Assembly (NCBI GenBank): GCA_963170055.1
Contig: CAUJGJ010000001.1
Location: forward strand, 788,501-852,500
Direction: 5' to 3'
Length of the DNA stretch: 64,000 nt
From: Halisarca cf. caerulea
Lineage: Eukaryota > Porifera > Demospongiae > Chondrillida > Halisarcidae
The notes beneath the pieces were generated by a model. The model saw only the letters and a list, made by a program, of their open reading frames with translations, made no database searches and was not told the DNA's origin. A program made the position numbers and the translations under genes. Below are positions 54,880 to 64,000 of this stretch, in pieces. Within the stretch, counting starts at the first letter, position 1; each line of letters starts with the position of its first letter.

Positions 54880-57441
54880 ATGAAACGTCAAAGAAATGAT
54901 ATTCGTTCGTTTTTAGCAAAAAAGACTAGTGTTTCCAATGATGGTAGGTATTTTGCCATATCATTCACAATTTTAATGATAGATTTTCTCTGTGTACACT
55001 GTCTTGTTTCAGAAAATCCATCCCTTTGTGAGGAATCTTTCTCCAGTCAAAACTCCCCTGCTGTTCAGCATCACCCTCCAACCTCCTCAAACCTGCCTTC
55101 CACTTCTTGTCTACTCGAGCCTCCACAAGCACAACCATTCTTTGTTCAGATTCAGTTCAGAATACCTCATCATGCATTTCACAGGGTACATCCAGTCAGC
55201 ATGCAAACATTAACTTCCTTATCAGTTACTGATGACAGTCTAACAGAAGATAGCTGCAATGACATTGGTATAGTTTTAGACAGGGTTTTGAATTTAACAA
55301 ATGCTGAAAAGTACTCTCTTTTATATCATCACATGCCACCACCATGAGTACTACCCAGCACATTTTCACATGGCTGCAACCGGAAGTTTAATCCTCTTTG
55401 GCTTGAGAAATATGCATGGTTGAGATATAGCCCACATTTGGATGGAGTGTTTTGTGGGCCTTGTTCATTACTTCTCTCAGAATCCAGTCGTAAGGACAAA
55501 GGCTACCTTGTGAACAGAACTTTTAACAACTGGGTGAAGCTGAGTGAGACTCTGAGTAGTCACTAAGCTAGCTTATCACTGTGATGCTATGCAGGCAGCA
55601 GATACATTGAAGAGCACCATTTTGAATCCAGAATGCAGGATTGATGTTCTAACCAATACAGCCATGCAGGCTTGAATTAAAGAAAACATGCACATTCTCC
55701 ACCAGATTGTTCGAGCCATATTTTTTCTGGGGAGGCAAAGTTTGGCATTACGAGGTGATCATGAGGAAGTCAGAAGTGAGAAGAATCCAGGTAATTTTAT
55801 ATCTTTGCTGAAAGTACTTGCTGAAAATGACATATTGCATTCGCACTTGTATAACCCTCATGCGAAGAATGCAACGTACTTGTCTCCTCGCTCTCAAAAT
55901 GATCTAATCAATATTATTGGCTGGGATGTTATTCGCAGTGGTATTGTTGCTGAAATAAAAAAGGCTGTTTTCTTTTCAGTCCTTGGTGATGAAGTTTCAG
56001 GTCACAATGTGGAACATATGCCATTGTGTATATGGTTTGTAGATGAAGCCAGTGAGATAAGAGAGGAGTTCATGGGCTTTGTGAAACTTCAAAGAGTCCG
56101 AGCCATTGACATTGCTGATGCCATTGTAAGCACTATAGAAGGACTTGGATTATCAGTAGGAGATTTGAGAGGGCAGGGATATGATGGAGCATCCACTATG
56201 AGTGGGGAGAAATCTGGTGTGCAAAGAAGGATACGAGATCTTCAACTCAAGGCTATTTACACCCATTGTGCAGGGCGTTCCTTAAATCTTGCAATAATGT
56301 ATTCTTGCTCAATATCACCAATATGAACTTGTATTGCCCAAGTAAAGAGTATAAAACTATGGATTAAGTCATCTCCTAAGAGAGAAAATCTCTTGAAGGC
56401 AATTTATCAACGTGGAATCCAGAATGTATCTACACGTAGTCCACTTCTCAATGTGTGTGTCACTCGCTGGGTAGAGAATATTGATGGTTGGGAACATTTT
56501 TCCATTTGCCATCCTTTTCTAAGACATCCTCAATGGAGATAGTTATTTCGAGGAGTGCAGAGAAGGCTGGACAGCAGAAGATAAAAGAAATGCAATGGCC
56601 ACCGGTGCATGTAGAAGTCTTGGAGTCTTTTGAATTTATATACACACTTGTTACTTTGCAACGTTCATTGCTTTATCTGAAGGAAACTGCAGTTAATCTG
56701 TAAGGAGAGACACAAGATATTGTTGCTGGTGTGCATCTCATTCAGTAATGCTATGAGGGGCTTGAGAGCAGATGTCAGTGTATTCTCAGCTCGCATTTTT
56801 CAGCACAGTTCAAGAGTTGCCAGCCAATCGAGGATTGCTGTTACAATGCCACATATAAGACACCACACCAGTGAAGTGCCAGGAGTTGAAGAGTCTTTTG
56901 AACGTAAAATTACCATCCCTCTTTTGAATCACTTTTTTTCTGAACTGTCATGTCATTTTGACACACACATACAATGGGCAGCCTCAATAGCACACCTTTT
57001 ACCTATTAGTCTCAATGCTACTTCATCTTACACTGACATTGAAGATGTTGGAAGGGAATATTGTGATGACCTACCAAATTGTAATGTTATAGATGAGGAA
57101 TCTAGCAGGTGGAAAGCCAAATGGATTTGTGTTATGCCAGAAGAAAGGCCAGGTACGCTGAGCAAGGCCTTGAGGAATTGTAATGTAGGCAGTTTCCACA
57201 TTACACTTTACTAAAATTGTTTGCCACCTTGCCCATGACTACCTGCTCCTGTGAGCGATCAGCATCAGCACTACGGAGACTACATAACTATTTACGATGC
57301 ACCCAAACTGAGGAGAGATTGAGTGTTCTAGCGCTTATACACAGTAATTACGAAGTTAACACTGATGTTGATAGTGTGTGTGGAATGTTTCTTGAGAAAT
57401 ACCCCAAGAGAATGGAAAATGCCAGCTTATTATTCAAGTAA
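54880..57441 (+). pseudogene. hAT transposase (TTF-type zinc finger, DUF4371-like, hAT dimerisation domain)
   Basis: It starts MKRQRNDIRSFLAKK, a common hAT N-terminus. A GT-AG intron of 69 bp (54,944-55,012) can be placed. A TTF-type finger follows (RKFNPLWLEKYAWLRYS, GVFCGPCSLL, FNNWVKLSETLSSH, then HCDAMQAADT after a frame change). The core has FFSVLGDEVSGHNVEHM (first Asp), RGQGYDGASTMSG (second Asp), CAGRSLNLAI and CVTRWVENIDGW. The C-terminal dimerisation region, in another frame, is LPMTTCSCERSASALRRLHN followed by RLSVLALIH. Frameshifts near 55,565, 56,325 and 57,210, several stops near 56,550-56,700 and a TGA at 55,672 make it inactive. The architecture resembles ZMYM/52-kDa-repressor-like hAT proteins. 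Confidence 0.88.
54944..55012 (+). other. Intron candidate in the hAT transposase
   Basis: The donor is GTAGGT and the acceptor TTTCAG, after a pyrimidine-rich stretch. The interval is a multiple of three, so the frame also reads through it, but the sequence inside (hydrophobic, no counterpart in hAT proteins) fits an intron better. Confidence 0.55.
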
Positions 57442-57850
57442 ATCAACTTTTTTAATGATAATCATTGTAGCTAGACAGTAATACGAAGTATATTCCGGTG
57501 CTATCATATTCAATAACTGACATGTAGCTAATAAGTTAATATGTAATGATGAATATTATTGTTTCATGCTATGCTTGCATTGTGACATAATAATAAAAGC
57601 TATATACAGTATGAGGTTGTTTGCTTACTATATAGAATTCCACTGCAAAGACAATAAATGCATTGTTTCATTTATAGTGACATCATGTAACATCTATGGA
57701 TAGTGTGGCAAAATAGTATGTAATAATATTGCTACTGCTCTAGTCTACATACAAAATGTATTGTAAAACTGCTGTCAATGTCAAGATACAATATCATATT
57801 ATGGCCGAAATTTACCATAATATGAAAGTAGTAGTATTGCAGCCTGAGGG
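57442..57850. other. 3' non-coding part of the hAT element
   Basis: A+T-rich sequence between the hAT stop and the right terminal repeat, with AATAAAAG near 57,590 as a possible polyadenylation signal. No open frame is supported. Confidence 0.5.
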
Positions 57851-57904
57851 CTTTACTGCTCGACATGTAACCCCCTTTTGAGATTCCTGCGTACAGGCTT
57901 GCAT

Positions 57905-58136
57905 ACATAATGGCTGCTGACCAGATGGATTCACCCTTTCTTACAGCTTCAAGTGCATTCTTCATACTGTTGTCATTCCATTTTTTGTATGAATCTCTCA
58001 CATTACCGACACACCTCAGGGGCTCCCTTTTAGTGGAAGACACCACTCGCTGCTTCAGTGGTGCATGATGGTGCATTCTGTATGATGAAGCAAAATGGAT
58101 GGGTGGTTGATGTATATGATAATCATACTTCTCCAT
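57905..58136 (-). pseudogene. pogo transposase N-terminus (psq-type HTH), separated by the hAT insertion
   Basis: The minus-strand frame has MHHHAPLKQ, then YKKWNDNSMKNALEAVRKGE and SIWSAAIMY, the first two helices of the psq-type helix-turn-helix. The third helix (YGVP..STLSD) is at 54,500-54,547 beyond the hAT element. Codons after MYA in this frame are read from the hAT terminus and have no meaning for the transposase. The initiator is uncertain: Met codons at 58,136 and 58,076 are both possible. Confidence 0.8.
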
Positions 58137-59404
58137 TATTTATTATAATTATTATACTTCTCCTTTATTTATCTAAGGTTTGAAGTGCAGAAAAACAAAT
58201 TTAAAAGAAGAACTTTTCAATCTATGACTTATTAAATTTTGTAATTTTTGATTCTTGATTATGGTTTTATTTTTGCACCAATTTAAATATTGCATGCAAT
58301 ACATTAACATGTCATTACTCTTCCCTACCCTGCATCCACCTCGACAATCTTCCCTGATCCTTAAAATTGAAGAGCTAATGTAGCGAATCGATGTTCCATG
58401 CACTGCAGGGTGAGACGCACTATAGATCTACTTTGCGATTTTTGAATACGACTTAATCAGCCTTTAATCATTTAGCTTTGCACCTAGTCTATAATCTGTG
58501 AATTTAATTAACACTCTTGCATCAAAGCCTTAGCTGTCTGCAGGGTGCAAGAGACTCGAACTCTGCCAGGATCTCTGTACAGGTACTTGTGCATATGCAT
58601 GCATCGCTATGCATATGGTTAAACCATAGATGTGTCAAATAAGAAGAGCGGTTTGCCCAAATAGTAATGTTTTCATGCGTGTCTGAATTTTGTTGTTATT
58701 CAGGAGAGGGGAAACATCTGTTATGTTCTCAAGCTCAGCGGATGAAAAGCGCCTTCGCTCAAAACTTGAGTATGCCAGAGCCTAAGTATGTACCTAAACA
58801 CCTGTATGTCTTCTAGCTGGTTTCTTTTCCTAGGAAGAGAATTACGAACTAGTGTCTGAATTATGTTGAAAATGGCCGAATGGTGAAGTAATTGGTCGAG
58901 AGATCTGCCGTACTTCGACGTGTGCAAGTCTTGTCTCGTTAGCAAATGTAGTTTATGAAGAGGAATTTTCTGGTACCAGATTCATTGACTTGCGCCTATC
59001 GGTTGTAGAGAAATGGGCACCTGAATTCCGATGTGACCGAAATAAGTTGCATTACTCTACTTTGTAACATTTCAAAATTATCTTTTATAGAAAATAAAAA
59101 TTATTATGGTCATTTTATATGATAATATCAATATTGTCAATGTTGTGCTATTCCTAAATTTAACCCCTTAATGCCTGTAATCCATTTTAGTGGCTTTACA
59201 AGGCATCCACTCTTGAGATCAGTGATGCACGAACATTGCTCGATCTGAAATTTTTTTATACTGAAAGATAGCAGAAGATATTTGATATCTAACGTGCTTG
59301 TACATAGCGAAATGGTAGTATACTGATTAGTTTACAATGTTTTACTGAATTGTGCAATAATAAAATGTCTACTGTTGTTTGATGGAATGGAAAAAGTCAC
59401 ATTT
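58137..59404. other. Interval without assignable gene
   Basis: Open frames of 74-76 codons on the minus strand (58,173-58,403 and 58,721-58,945) show no domain I recognise. No TIR of the pogo element could be identified here. 58,540 has a TTCGAGTC loop that resembles a tRNA T-arm but lacks the rest of a tRNA. Confidence 0.35.
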
Positions 59405-59611
59405 TCATGAGAGGTCCGCAACTCAATGAAATCTCATACAATTTCATTGAAATCTCAAGTGAAATCCCGAAATCTTATGAAATCTGAAATCCTCGTATGT
59501 GTTTGAAATCGCATAAGAATTCTTGCCGAAATCTTAGAATCACTAACAAAATCTTGAAATCTTGCCTGAAAGACAGAAAATCCCTCATATTGCCTCGTTG
59601 CGGACCCCTCA
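59405..59611. mobile_element. Short MITE with GAGGTCCGCAAC termini and internal TGAAATCT repeats
   Basis: The left end is GAGAGGTCCGCAAC and the inverted right end is GAGGGGTCCGCAAC. The ~200-bp interior is a degenerate tandem of (T)GAAATCT phrases, about a dozen in all. No coding capacity. Confidence 0.7.
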
Positions 59612-59631
59612 CATGTTCAGATGAAGAATAG

Positions 59632-59856
59632 CTACCTGTAGTTTCTCTGAAGTGAAATTTGACTGATCAATGCCAGAAGATCGTCTCTGTCTTCTTCGCC
59701 GACATCTTTGCATTGGCTGAGCTTTGCAACTTCGTTCATCAGGGAACATTGGCCAAACTGGCTTGTAATTGGATCGGGAAGGCTTCTGGTATGCTTGTCA
59801 CTTCTGTTTAGTTGTCCTTGTTTACCAATTTGCATGCTCACTCTTTGTATGGCCAT
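59632..59856 (-). CDS. Unassigned open frame, possible terminal exon
   Basis: The 74-codon minus-strand frame has a soluble, acidic, exon-like C-terminal half (LPDPITSQFGQCSLMNEVAK and a DVGEEDRDDLLALI stretch), with an AACAG just upstream that could be an acceptor. I do not recognise the family, and it may be a piece of a larger or dead gene. There is no conserved motif to support it beyond composition. Confidence 0.25.
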   Translation of the reverse strand: MAIQRVSMQIGKQGQLNRSDKHTRSLPDPITSQFGQCSLMNEVAKLSQCKDVGEEDRDDLLALISQISLQRNYR

Positions 59857-60161
59857 TTAGAGCCTCATGTGTAGTCATCTTTCTTCTTGAAATGTCAATG
59901 CCTCTATACTTTAGACATGTTTTATCTTATAAGTGACTTATTTTATTACTTACATGAGCATGCTCGAATCTTGAATGGGTACGAAACGGCTAGATTTGGG
60001 GGTAAATGCAAATAGACGGAACCAGCACTTATGACCGAATTCATCATAATTGCTTCATTCAAAAATTTGGTGACCTAGATTTAATCAATGATGCTTCTGG
60101 CAAACACTTGACCGTTTATCTCCTATGCTAAAAGTGTACAAATCAAGGGAAATATACTACG

Positions 60162-60575
60162 CAGGTAGGTTATGTGCAAACTCAGCCGGAAAGGGGGCGT
60201 TTTGTGGTTTTAAAGGAATGTTATAAAATATTGTCACATTTTCTAATTTTGCGTGGGTTGGTCATGTGCAGGCTGCGTGAACTCGGACTGGATAATTCGT
60301 CTTCTTCTTGTTTTGTTCTTTCTAGATCTTCTAAAAGCTTAAAATCGCCGGAACAAATAAGAAACTCGAAAGCCGAAGCGGGAAAAAGTTAGCTACAATT
60401 CGTAGAAACCCTTTGAAGTAGAATGTATTGCAACATCGTGAACGAAGTCACCTGACATTGGCGTGACTTAGGTGGAAGATGACAAAAGTTCGAGGACCAA
60501 TTTTCTTTGCAAAAGGCGGTCTACTCAGCGGATCAGGTATAAAGAACGGACCCACGGGAATTTCCACTTTCTGTG
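60162..60575 (+). mobile_element. R1-related element, copy 4
   Basis: It begins CAGGTAGGTTATGTGCAAA, like the left end at 41,034, and contains AAAAGGCGGTCTACTCAGCG directly followed by GATCAGGTATAAAGAACGGA and TTTCCACTTT. These pieces lie at 43,720 and 43,986-44,030 in copy 3, where about 245 bp separate them. The right terminus is not resolved. Confidence 0.6.
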
Positions 60576-61162
60576 GCGTATTTCGCAATGACGTCACATG
60601 ACGACACCAGTGCCACAGTTTGAGGGGGCGTCTCAACAACATGGCTGACGGGAGCATCGAAACATAATATTATATGATCGAATTGACAAATTAATGACCA
60701 CCTTATCTTTTTGAGAATAGCGGACAGCCTATAAAGAAGTAAGGACCACCTGTGCTCCATATATATCAAGTGGGATGATCCATCATTCGTATTGTGATCT
60801 GTGTTGTCAGTCATACTTGAAAATTCCTGCGGCAAGTAATAAGGTAAAATCAGGTAATTTCTGGAAGCTGGTAATTCCAGGAATGTTCCTATACTTTTCA
60901 GGCAGTAGACTGATCGGGGTAAAAGAGACTATAATATACGCAGAATATGGCAATAGCCTTTCCCTTAATCTCCTAAGTTTGGGCTCTTCAGTTTATGTAC
61001 TGAATGTTATAAGACATTTCCGAAATTATCTGCGGATACCTTATATATTATTTGAGCGGTTTTTCTGAAAACCAGTAAATGACGAGGCTCGTTGCCAACA
61101 CTTGAATACCCGTTTTACATAATTGTTTTTATTGTTTTAGTACTAACTGTAGTATAATAATA
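60576..61162. other. Interval without assignable gene
   Basis: Open frames of up to 100 codons are present on both strands (60,533-60,835 minus and 60,775-61,068 plus) but neither shows a recognisable domain. Confidence 0.35.
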
Positions 61163-61288
61163 ATAATATTCAGGTGACACTCTACCACAGCTGTGCTTAA
61201 TGTGTGTTCTGGCATTAGCTGGATAATATTGATAATACCAGAACATGCGTTAAGCACAGCCGTGGTAGAGTGTCACATGAATATTATT
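61163..61288. mobile_element. Foldback element, ~126 bp near-perfect hairpin
   Basis: The left arm (AATAATATTCAGGTGACACT, CTACCACAGCTGTGCTTAA, then GTTCTGG) is matched in reverse complement by the right arm (GAACATGCGTTAAGCACAGC, then CGTGGTAGAGTGTCACATGA and ATATTATT), with about six mismatches over roughly 53 bp. The spacer is under 20 bp. The element is almost all inverted repeat, as in foldback MITEs. Confidence 0.8.
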
Positions 61289-61478
61289 CTTTTGTTTGTT
61301 TTCTGCATTGGAGTATTAATGGTGAATGACAGTATACCTAATACACATTGTCAATTTTTTGGTAAATTATAAATGATAATATTTATTACTATAGCTGATT
61401 TCGAGCTTGTATTAATGTTAAATTAGCAAGTTTATCTATATTATAGTAGTATTTAAAATTTGATTTTATTCTTTGCTT

Positions 61479-61698
61479 TACCGTATATCCAGAAATATTA
61501 GCGATCGTTATATTTGGAATGGGCGATTTGTGCAAGATCAGGATGTAATTTAATATTGGCAGAATTAAAATTTGGTGGTTGCACATGCAGCAAGGACAAA
61601 GCATAGTAAGTAGGTCTATATATTAAATTTGGTAATAGAACTTTGGCGATTTTGATCCTGACCACCAAAATGTCACCAATATTTCTGGATATACGGTA
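61479..61698. mobile_element. 220-bp MITE with CCGTATATCCAGAAATATT termini
   Basis: The terminal repeat CCGTATATCCAGAAATATT is identical at both ends in inverted orientation, and each end abuts TA. The interior has TTTGGTGG/CCACCAAA inverted phrases. This is the same family as 1152-2188, but this copy is uninterrupted and its termini are perfect, so it is probably younger. Confidence 0.88.
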
Positions 61699-61858
61699 TG
61701 TTATGGTATCAGATGCAAAGGATCGGTGGCCATCCGCGAAAATCAGCATTGTCTTCTTTCTTGTGGAGTCAAAATGGCCGGCGGTACACAGATTGCACAA
61801 TATCCGTCATGCAGAGCACCTTTGCTCCATTGATTATTTTCCTTCATCGTGAGCGCAC

Positions 61859-62101
61859 ATGCAGCAGCAACTTTCTAAGATTCGTTTGTGTCGTCTTGCC
61901 ATTCCAGACAATTTTCGTTCTTTTTACTACCGCTACATCAACCCTACGCTACTTCAACAAGAACTCTACACGAGATTCATCGGCTGCGGATGGTCAATCG
62001 TCGGATCCGATTTCCCTACACTGGAGGACATTTTACCTGGTTCTACCATACAAGCAGTATGCGATGAAATCTCAAAATTTAAGACAGAAGCAATAAATTA
62101 A
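61859..62101 (+). CDS. Unassigned 80-codon open frame
   Basis: The frame starts MQQQLSKIRLCRLAIPDNF and contains an aromatic-rich FRSFYYRYINPTLLQQELY stretch and a GWSIVGSDFPTLEDILPGS stretch. Composition is protein-like, but there is no family I recognise and no neighbour that explains it. It lies just downstream of the 220-bp MITE. It could be an exon, a decayed gene or chance. Confidence 0.3.
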   Translation: MQQQLSKIRLCRLAIPDNFRSFYYRYINPTLLQQELYTRFIGCGWSIVGSDFPTLEDILPGSTIQAVCDEISKFKTEAIN

Positions 62102-62746
62102 CAGCAGCTATATGTTACTAATGTCGGTGGACTTCTTCATCAGTTGTCTTAGCGGCAATTTTTATTGAATAAATTATGCATAGGATGCTATGCTGCCTGC
62201 GAAATTTTCCTCAAAGTTGGCAAACGCGAAAGTTTAAACCGCAAAAATCCTCAAACTTTTGCAAACACGAAAGTTTCGGCCCATACGGTATGACATCACA
62301 AAGTGAAATGGTATGCATCCATACAAATACAAATTGTACAATACAGAATATTAGCAGGTACGTTTATTGGCGGGTATATAATTTTTAGCGGGCACTTATT
62401 AATAATTAATATAAGTTAGCGAATGCAAGGCTCCTCACATACTAGTTTCCCTAAAGTAATTACCCGCTAAGTTAACACTTAGTCTAAGTCTTGTAGCCTC
62501 AATAGCATAAATTTGAATCAATTTGAAAAGTAAAAAGAAAACAAAAAGAAATCATGTGTAACATGGGAAATGTTAGGAAAAATCTTGTTGTGCATGTGAA
62601 AAGCAGACATCATGGCTAATGTAAAAGGTGAGGGGTATACGTACATGAGATGCATGATAATTATAATATAAATTGTCATGTATAATAACTGAATGAATAT
62701 TCTGAATCAGATGACATTGTACAAAATCAGCTAACGGCATGTTGGA
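62102..62746. other. Interval without assignable gene
   Basis: It contains phrases with AGCGGGTA/GGCGGGTA (62,350-62,400) similar in style to 7,100-7,170, and CCATACGGTATG near 62,280 that resembles the CCGTATA terminus. No complete element can be delimited and no gene is visible. Confidence 0.35.
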
Positions 62747-63641
62747 TTACACTGGGTAAAATTCAGCAACATGTGCTAGTATGTTGTCGAATGCTGCCTC
62801 TTTACTTTTCCCATACCTCTCCCTCCACAGAAATTCATCCAAGTATGAAGGAAGCTGATCTTCATCAACCCCCTTCATTCTTTTGAACTTCCTCTTACAC
62901 CTTGCCCAGTAAGATTCAATGTTCTGTGTGTGGACCCCTGTTACAGGATCCACAAAATGGAGTGAGTGGTTGACTGTATGGTGGGAGGCCACAGTTGACA
63001 GATTCCCCACTCCACTGTAGGCTCTCCATTCATCTGAATGGATAATGGTGCCCGGCAAAGTATGGTCCTGTATAATGGGCAGCATGCAGTGTTGTTGCTG
63101 TCCTATCAGGCACAACCTGCATGAATCCTAGGGATGGTTTCACAGATGTGTCCACCATCCCAAAGACCCACTTCTCCCGTCTCGGTGGTCTTCCTCTGTG
63201 ATTCTATATGAAATCATGCAGCGATGAAGATAAAATGGCTAGTTTTATGATGAAGAGAAAAAGAAGGACAATTGCTTTACGTACTTTGGGTTTGTGTTTG
63301 AAAAGACTTTCATCGATGTGAACTATCTTTCCATCACCTCCAAGCTTGATGGTTGTCTGGGTTAGCTTCTGGCTGCAAATCTCCCTGAGCCATTGATACG
63401 CATCTATGGCCATTTTCTTGGAGACACAGGCTTCTTGTCGGGCATCAGTGACAGGATACTCTCTTGCCAACCAGTACAGGAGGATTAGCCATTGCTGCAG
63501 GGTTAGCCTTGACTTGTCAAAAAAGCTTTTGGATCTGCTTCCAAGCCTTTTCTTGCAAGTCCTACATCGCCAGCCATATCCGTCACTAACGTCCCTTCTC
63601 CTCTGAGTGACCATAGCTGTAGGAGTGCGACAGTTGGGCAT
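62747..63641 (-). pseudogene. Merlin (IS1595/ISXO2-like) DDE transposase, two exons, one frameshift
   Basis: Merlin transposases move short-TIR DNA elements and resemble bacterial IS1595-type enzymes. Exon 1 starts MPNCRTPTAM and carries a WRCRTCKKRL finger, SRSKSFFDKSRLTLQQWL, a helix-turn-helix region (DARQEACVSKKMAIDAYQWL) and VHIDESLFKHKPK with the first catalytic Asp (codon 110). An 81-bp GTACGT...ATAG intron (63,204-63,284) leads in frame to GRPPRREKWVFGMVD and VVPDRTATTL. A 4-nt insertion near 63,085 (CTG-CATG-CTG) then breaks the frame. The next frame resumes with PIIQDHTLPGT, IHSDEWRAYSG (second Asp), VHTQNIESYW (catalytic Glu), LPSYLDEFLWR and a terminal AEFYPV. No other lesion is seen, so inactivation may be recent. 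Length is normal for the family. Confidence 0.88.
63204..63284 (-). other. 81-bp intron in the Merlin transposase
   Basis: The donor is AAA-GTACGT and the acceptor CATATAG-AAT. Removing it joins HKPK to the NHRGRPPRREKW segment in register, as in relatives where KPKYNRGR-type sequence is continuous. Confidence 0.8.
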
Positions 63642-64000
63642 TGCTTTGCAGAAGATAGCAAGCGTTTACCTATTGGTGTGTAATTGTATAGGTTTTATCC
63701 ACTTAGAAATGTGAAATGTATCACCTTCACTTTGTTACTTTACCTTTCATGTAGGTAATTATGCCTTCAGTTCCACCAAACATCACAGGCCCTAGATCCA
63801 ACAAAGACATGGTGCTTCAAGACTCAAATCGCCGCCAAAATCCGAACATGTGACATTGATTTTTGTTTTAATTTAGTAACACTTATGCTTTCAATTAATG
63901 TTATTATTATTACAATATCATTTTAATGGCCTATGAATTGATCGTTTACGTGTATATATATACGTAATACAGGAAACTAAAAGTAATTAATAAGTGGAAG
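63642..64000. other. Interval without assignable gene
   Basis: No coding domain is visible. A TATATATACGTATAT-like palindromic stretch lies near 63,950. Terminal repeats of the Merlin element could not be identified here. Confidence 0.35.

Larger units (their letters stand above)
54548..57904 (+). mobile_element. hAT element inserted in the pogo gene
   Basis: The left end A-GGCCTGTACACAGG at 54,548 and the inverted right end A-AGCCTGTACGCAGG ending near 57,904 form terminal repeats. The pogo helix-turn-helix is split exactly between them (SAAIMY on the right side, YGVP on the left side). Flanks TATGTATG and TGCATATG could be a decayed 8-bp duplication. The interior encodes the hAT transposase on the plus strand. 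Confidence 0.75.

Noticed and set aside
58530..58570. tRNA T-arm-like AGTTCGAGTC on the minus strand
   Set aside because: Only four T-stem pairs form; no D-arm or anticodon arm is present upstream.
61498..61800. 100-codon minus-strand open frame
   Set aside because: Most of it is antisense to the 220-bp MITE, including its terminal repeats.

Overview
The window looks like a piece of an invertebrate metazoan nuclear genome. The bulk is A+T rich, GT-AG introns of only about 70-90 bp can be placed inside transposase genes, and the transposon mix (CR1/L2-type LINEs, an RLE-type non-LTR element, a Penelope-like element, pogo, hAT, Merlin, Tc1/mariner and many TIR/MITE families) is typical of sponges, cnidarians and similar animals. 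A sponge is my best guess, made from family resemblance only. I see no convincing conserved host gene, no tRNA or rRNA, and no prokaryotic operon.

Layout. (1) 1-7,940: a mosaic of short TIR elements, fragments of LINE and RLE reverse transcriptases, a Tc1/mariner remnant nested in another TIR element, and a ~70-bp minisatellite split by a 768-bp TIR element. (2) 7,941-40,956: one uninterrupted head-to-tail satellite array, 33.0 kb, monomer 134 bp. Phase counting gives 246 intervals between the first and last landmark, so about 247 monomers. It has several nested higher-order periods (536, 804, 938, 1,206, 1,445 and 2,010 bp), two perfect dyads per monomer, and no transposon inside it. (3) 41,034-46,080: an RLE-type non-LTR retrotransposon with an open 790-codon frame, inserted with a 14-bp target duplication into a TIR element whose empty-site equivalent is present elsewhere in the window, followed by 3' fragments of two LINEs. 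(4) 46,491-58,136: a deeply nested block on the minus strand. A pogo/Tigger-like transposase appears to continue, through phase-compatible short introns, into a Ulp1/SENP-like cysteine protease with a C-terminal PHD finger. A hAT element has landed in the pogo helix-turn-helix. A CR1/L2-type LINE lies in the intron of the Ulp1 part, a Penelope-like element splits that LINE, and a 759-bp TIR element with an 8-bp target duplication splits the Penelope reverse transcriptase. (5) 58,137-64,000: small TIR/foldback elements, unassigned open frames, and a nearly intact two-exon Merlin (IS1595/ISXO2-like) transposase with one 4-nt frame-breaking insertion.

Almost everything outside the satellite is mobile DNA in various states of decay, and transposons sit inside transposons up to four levels deep. 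A long, homogenised, transposon-free satellite beside a dense transposon graveyard is what pericentromeric or centromeric heterochromatin would look like, but position on the chromosome cannot be read from the sequence. The two most interesting items are the satellite with its dyads and multi-scale higher-order structure, and the candidate pogo-Ulp1-PHD composite gene.
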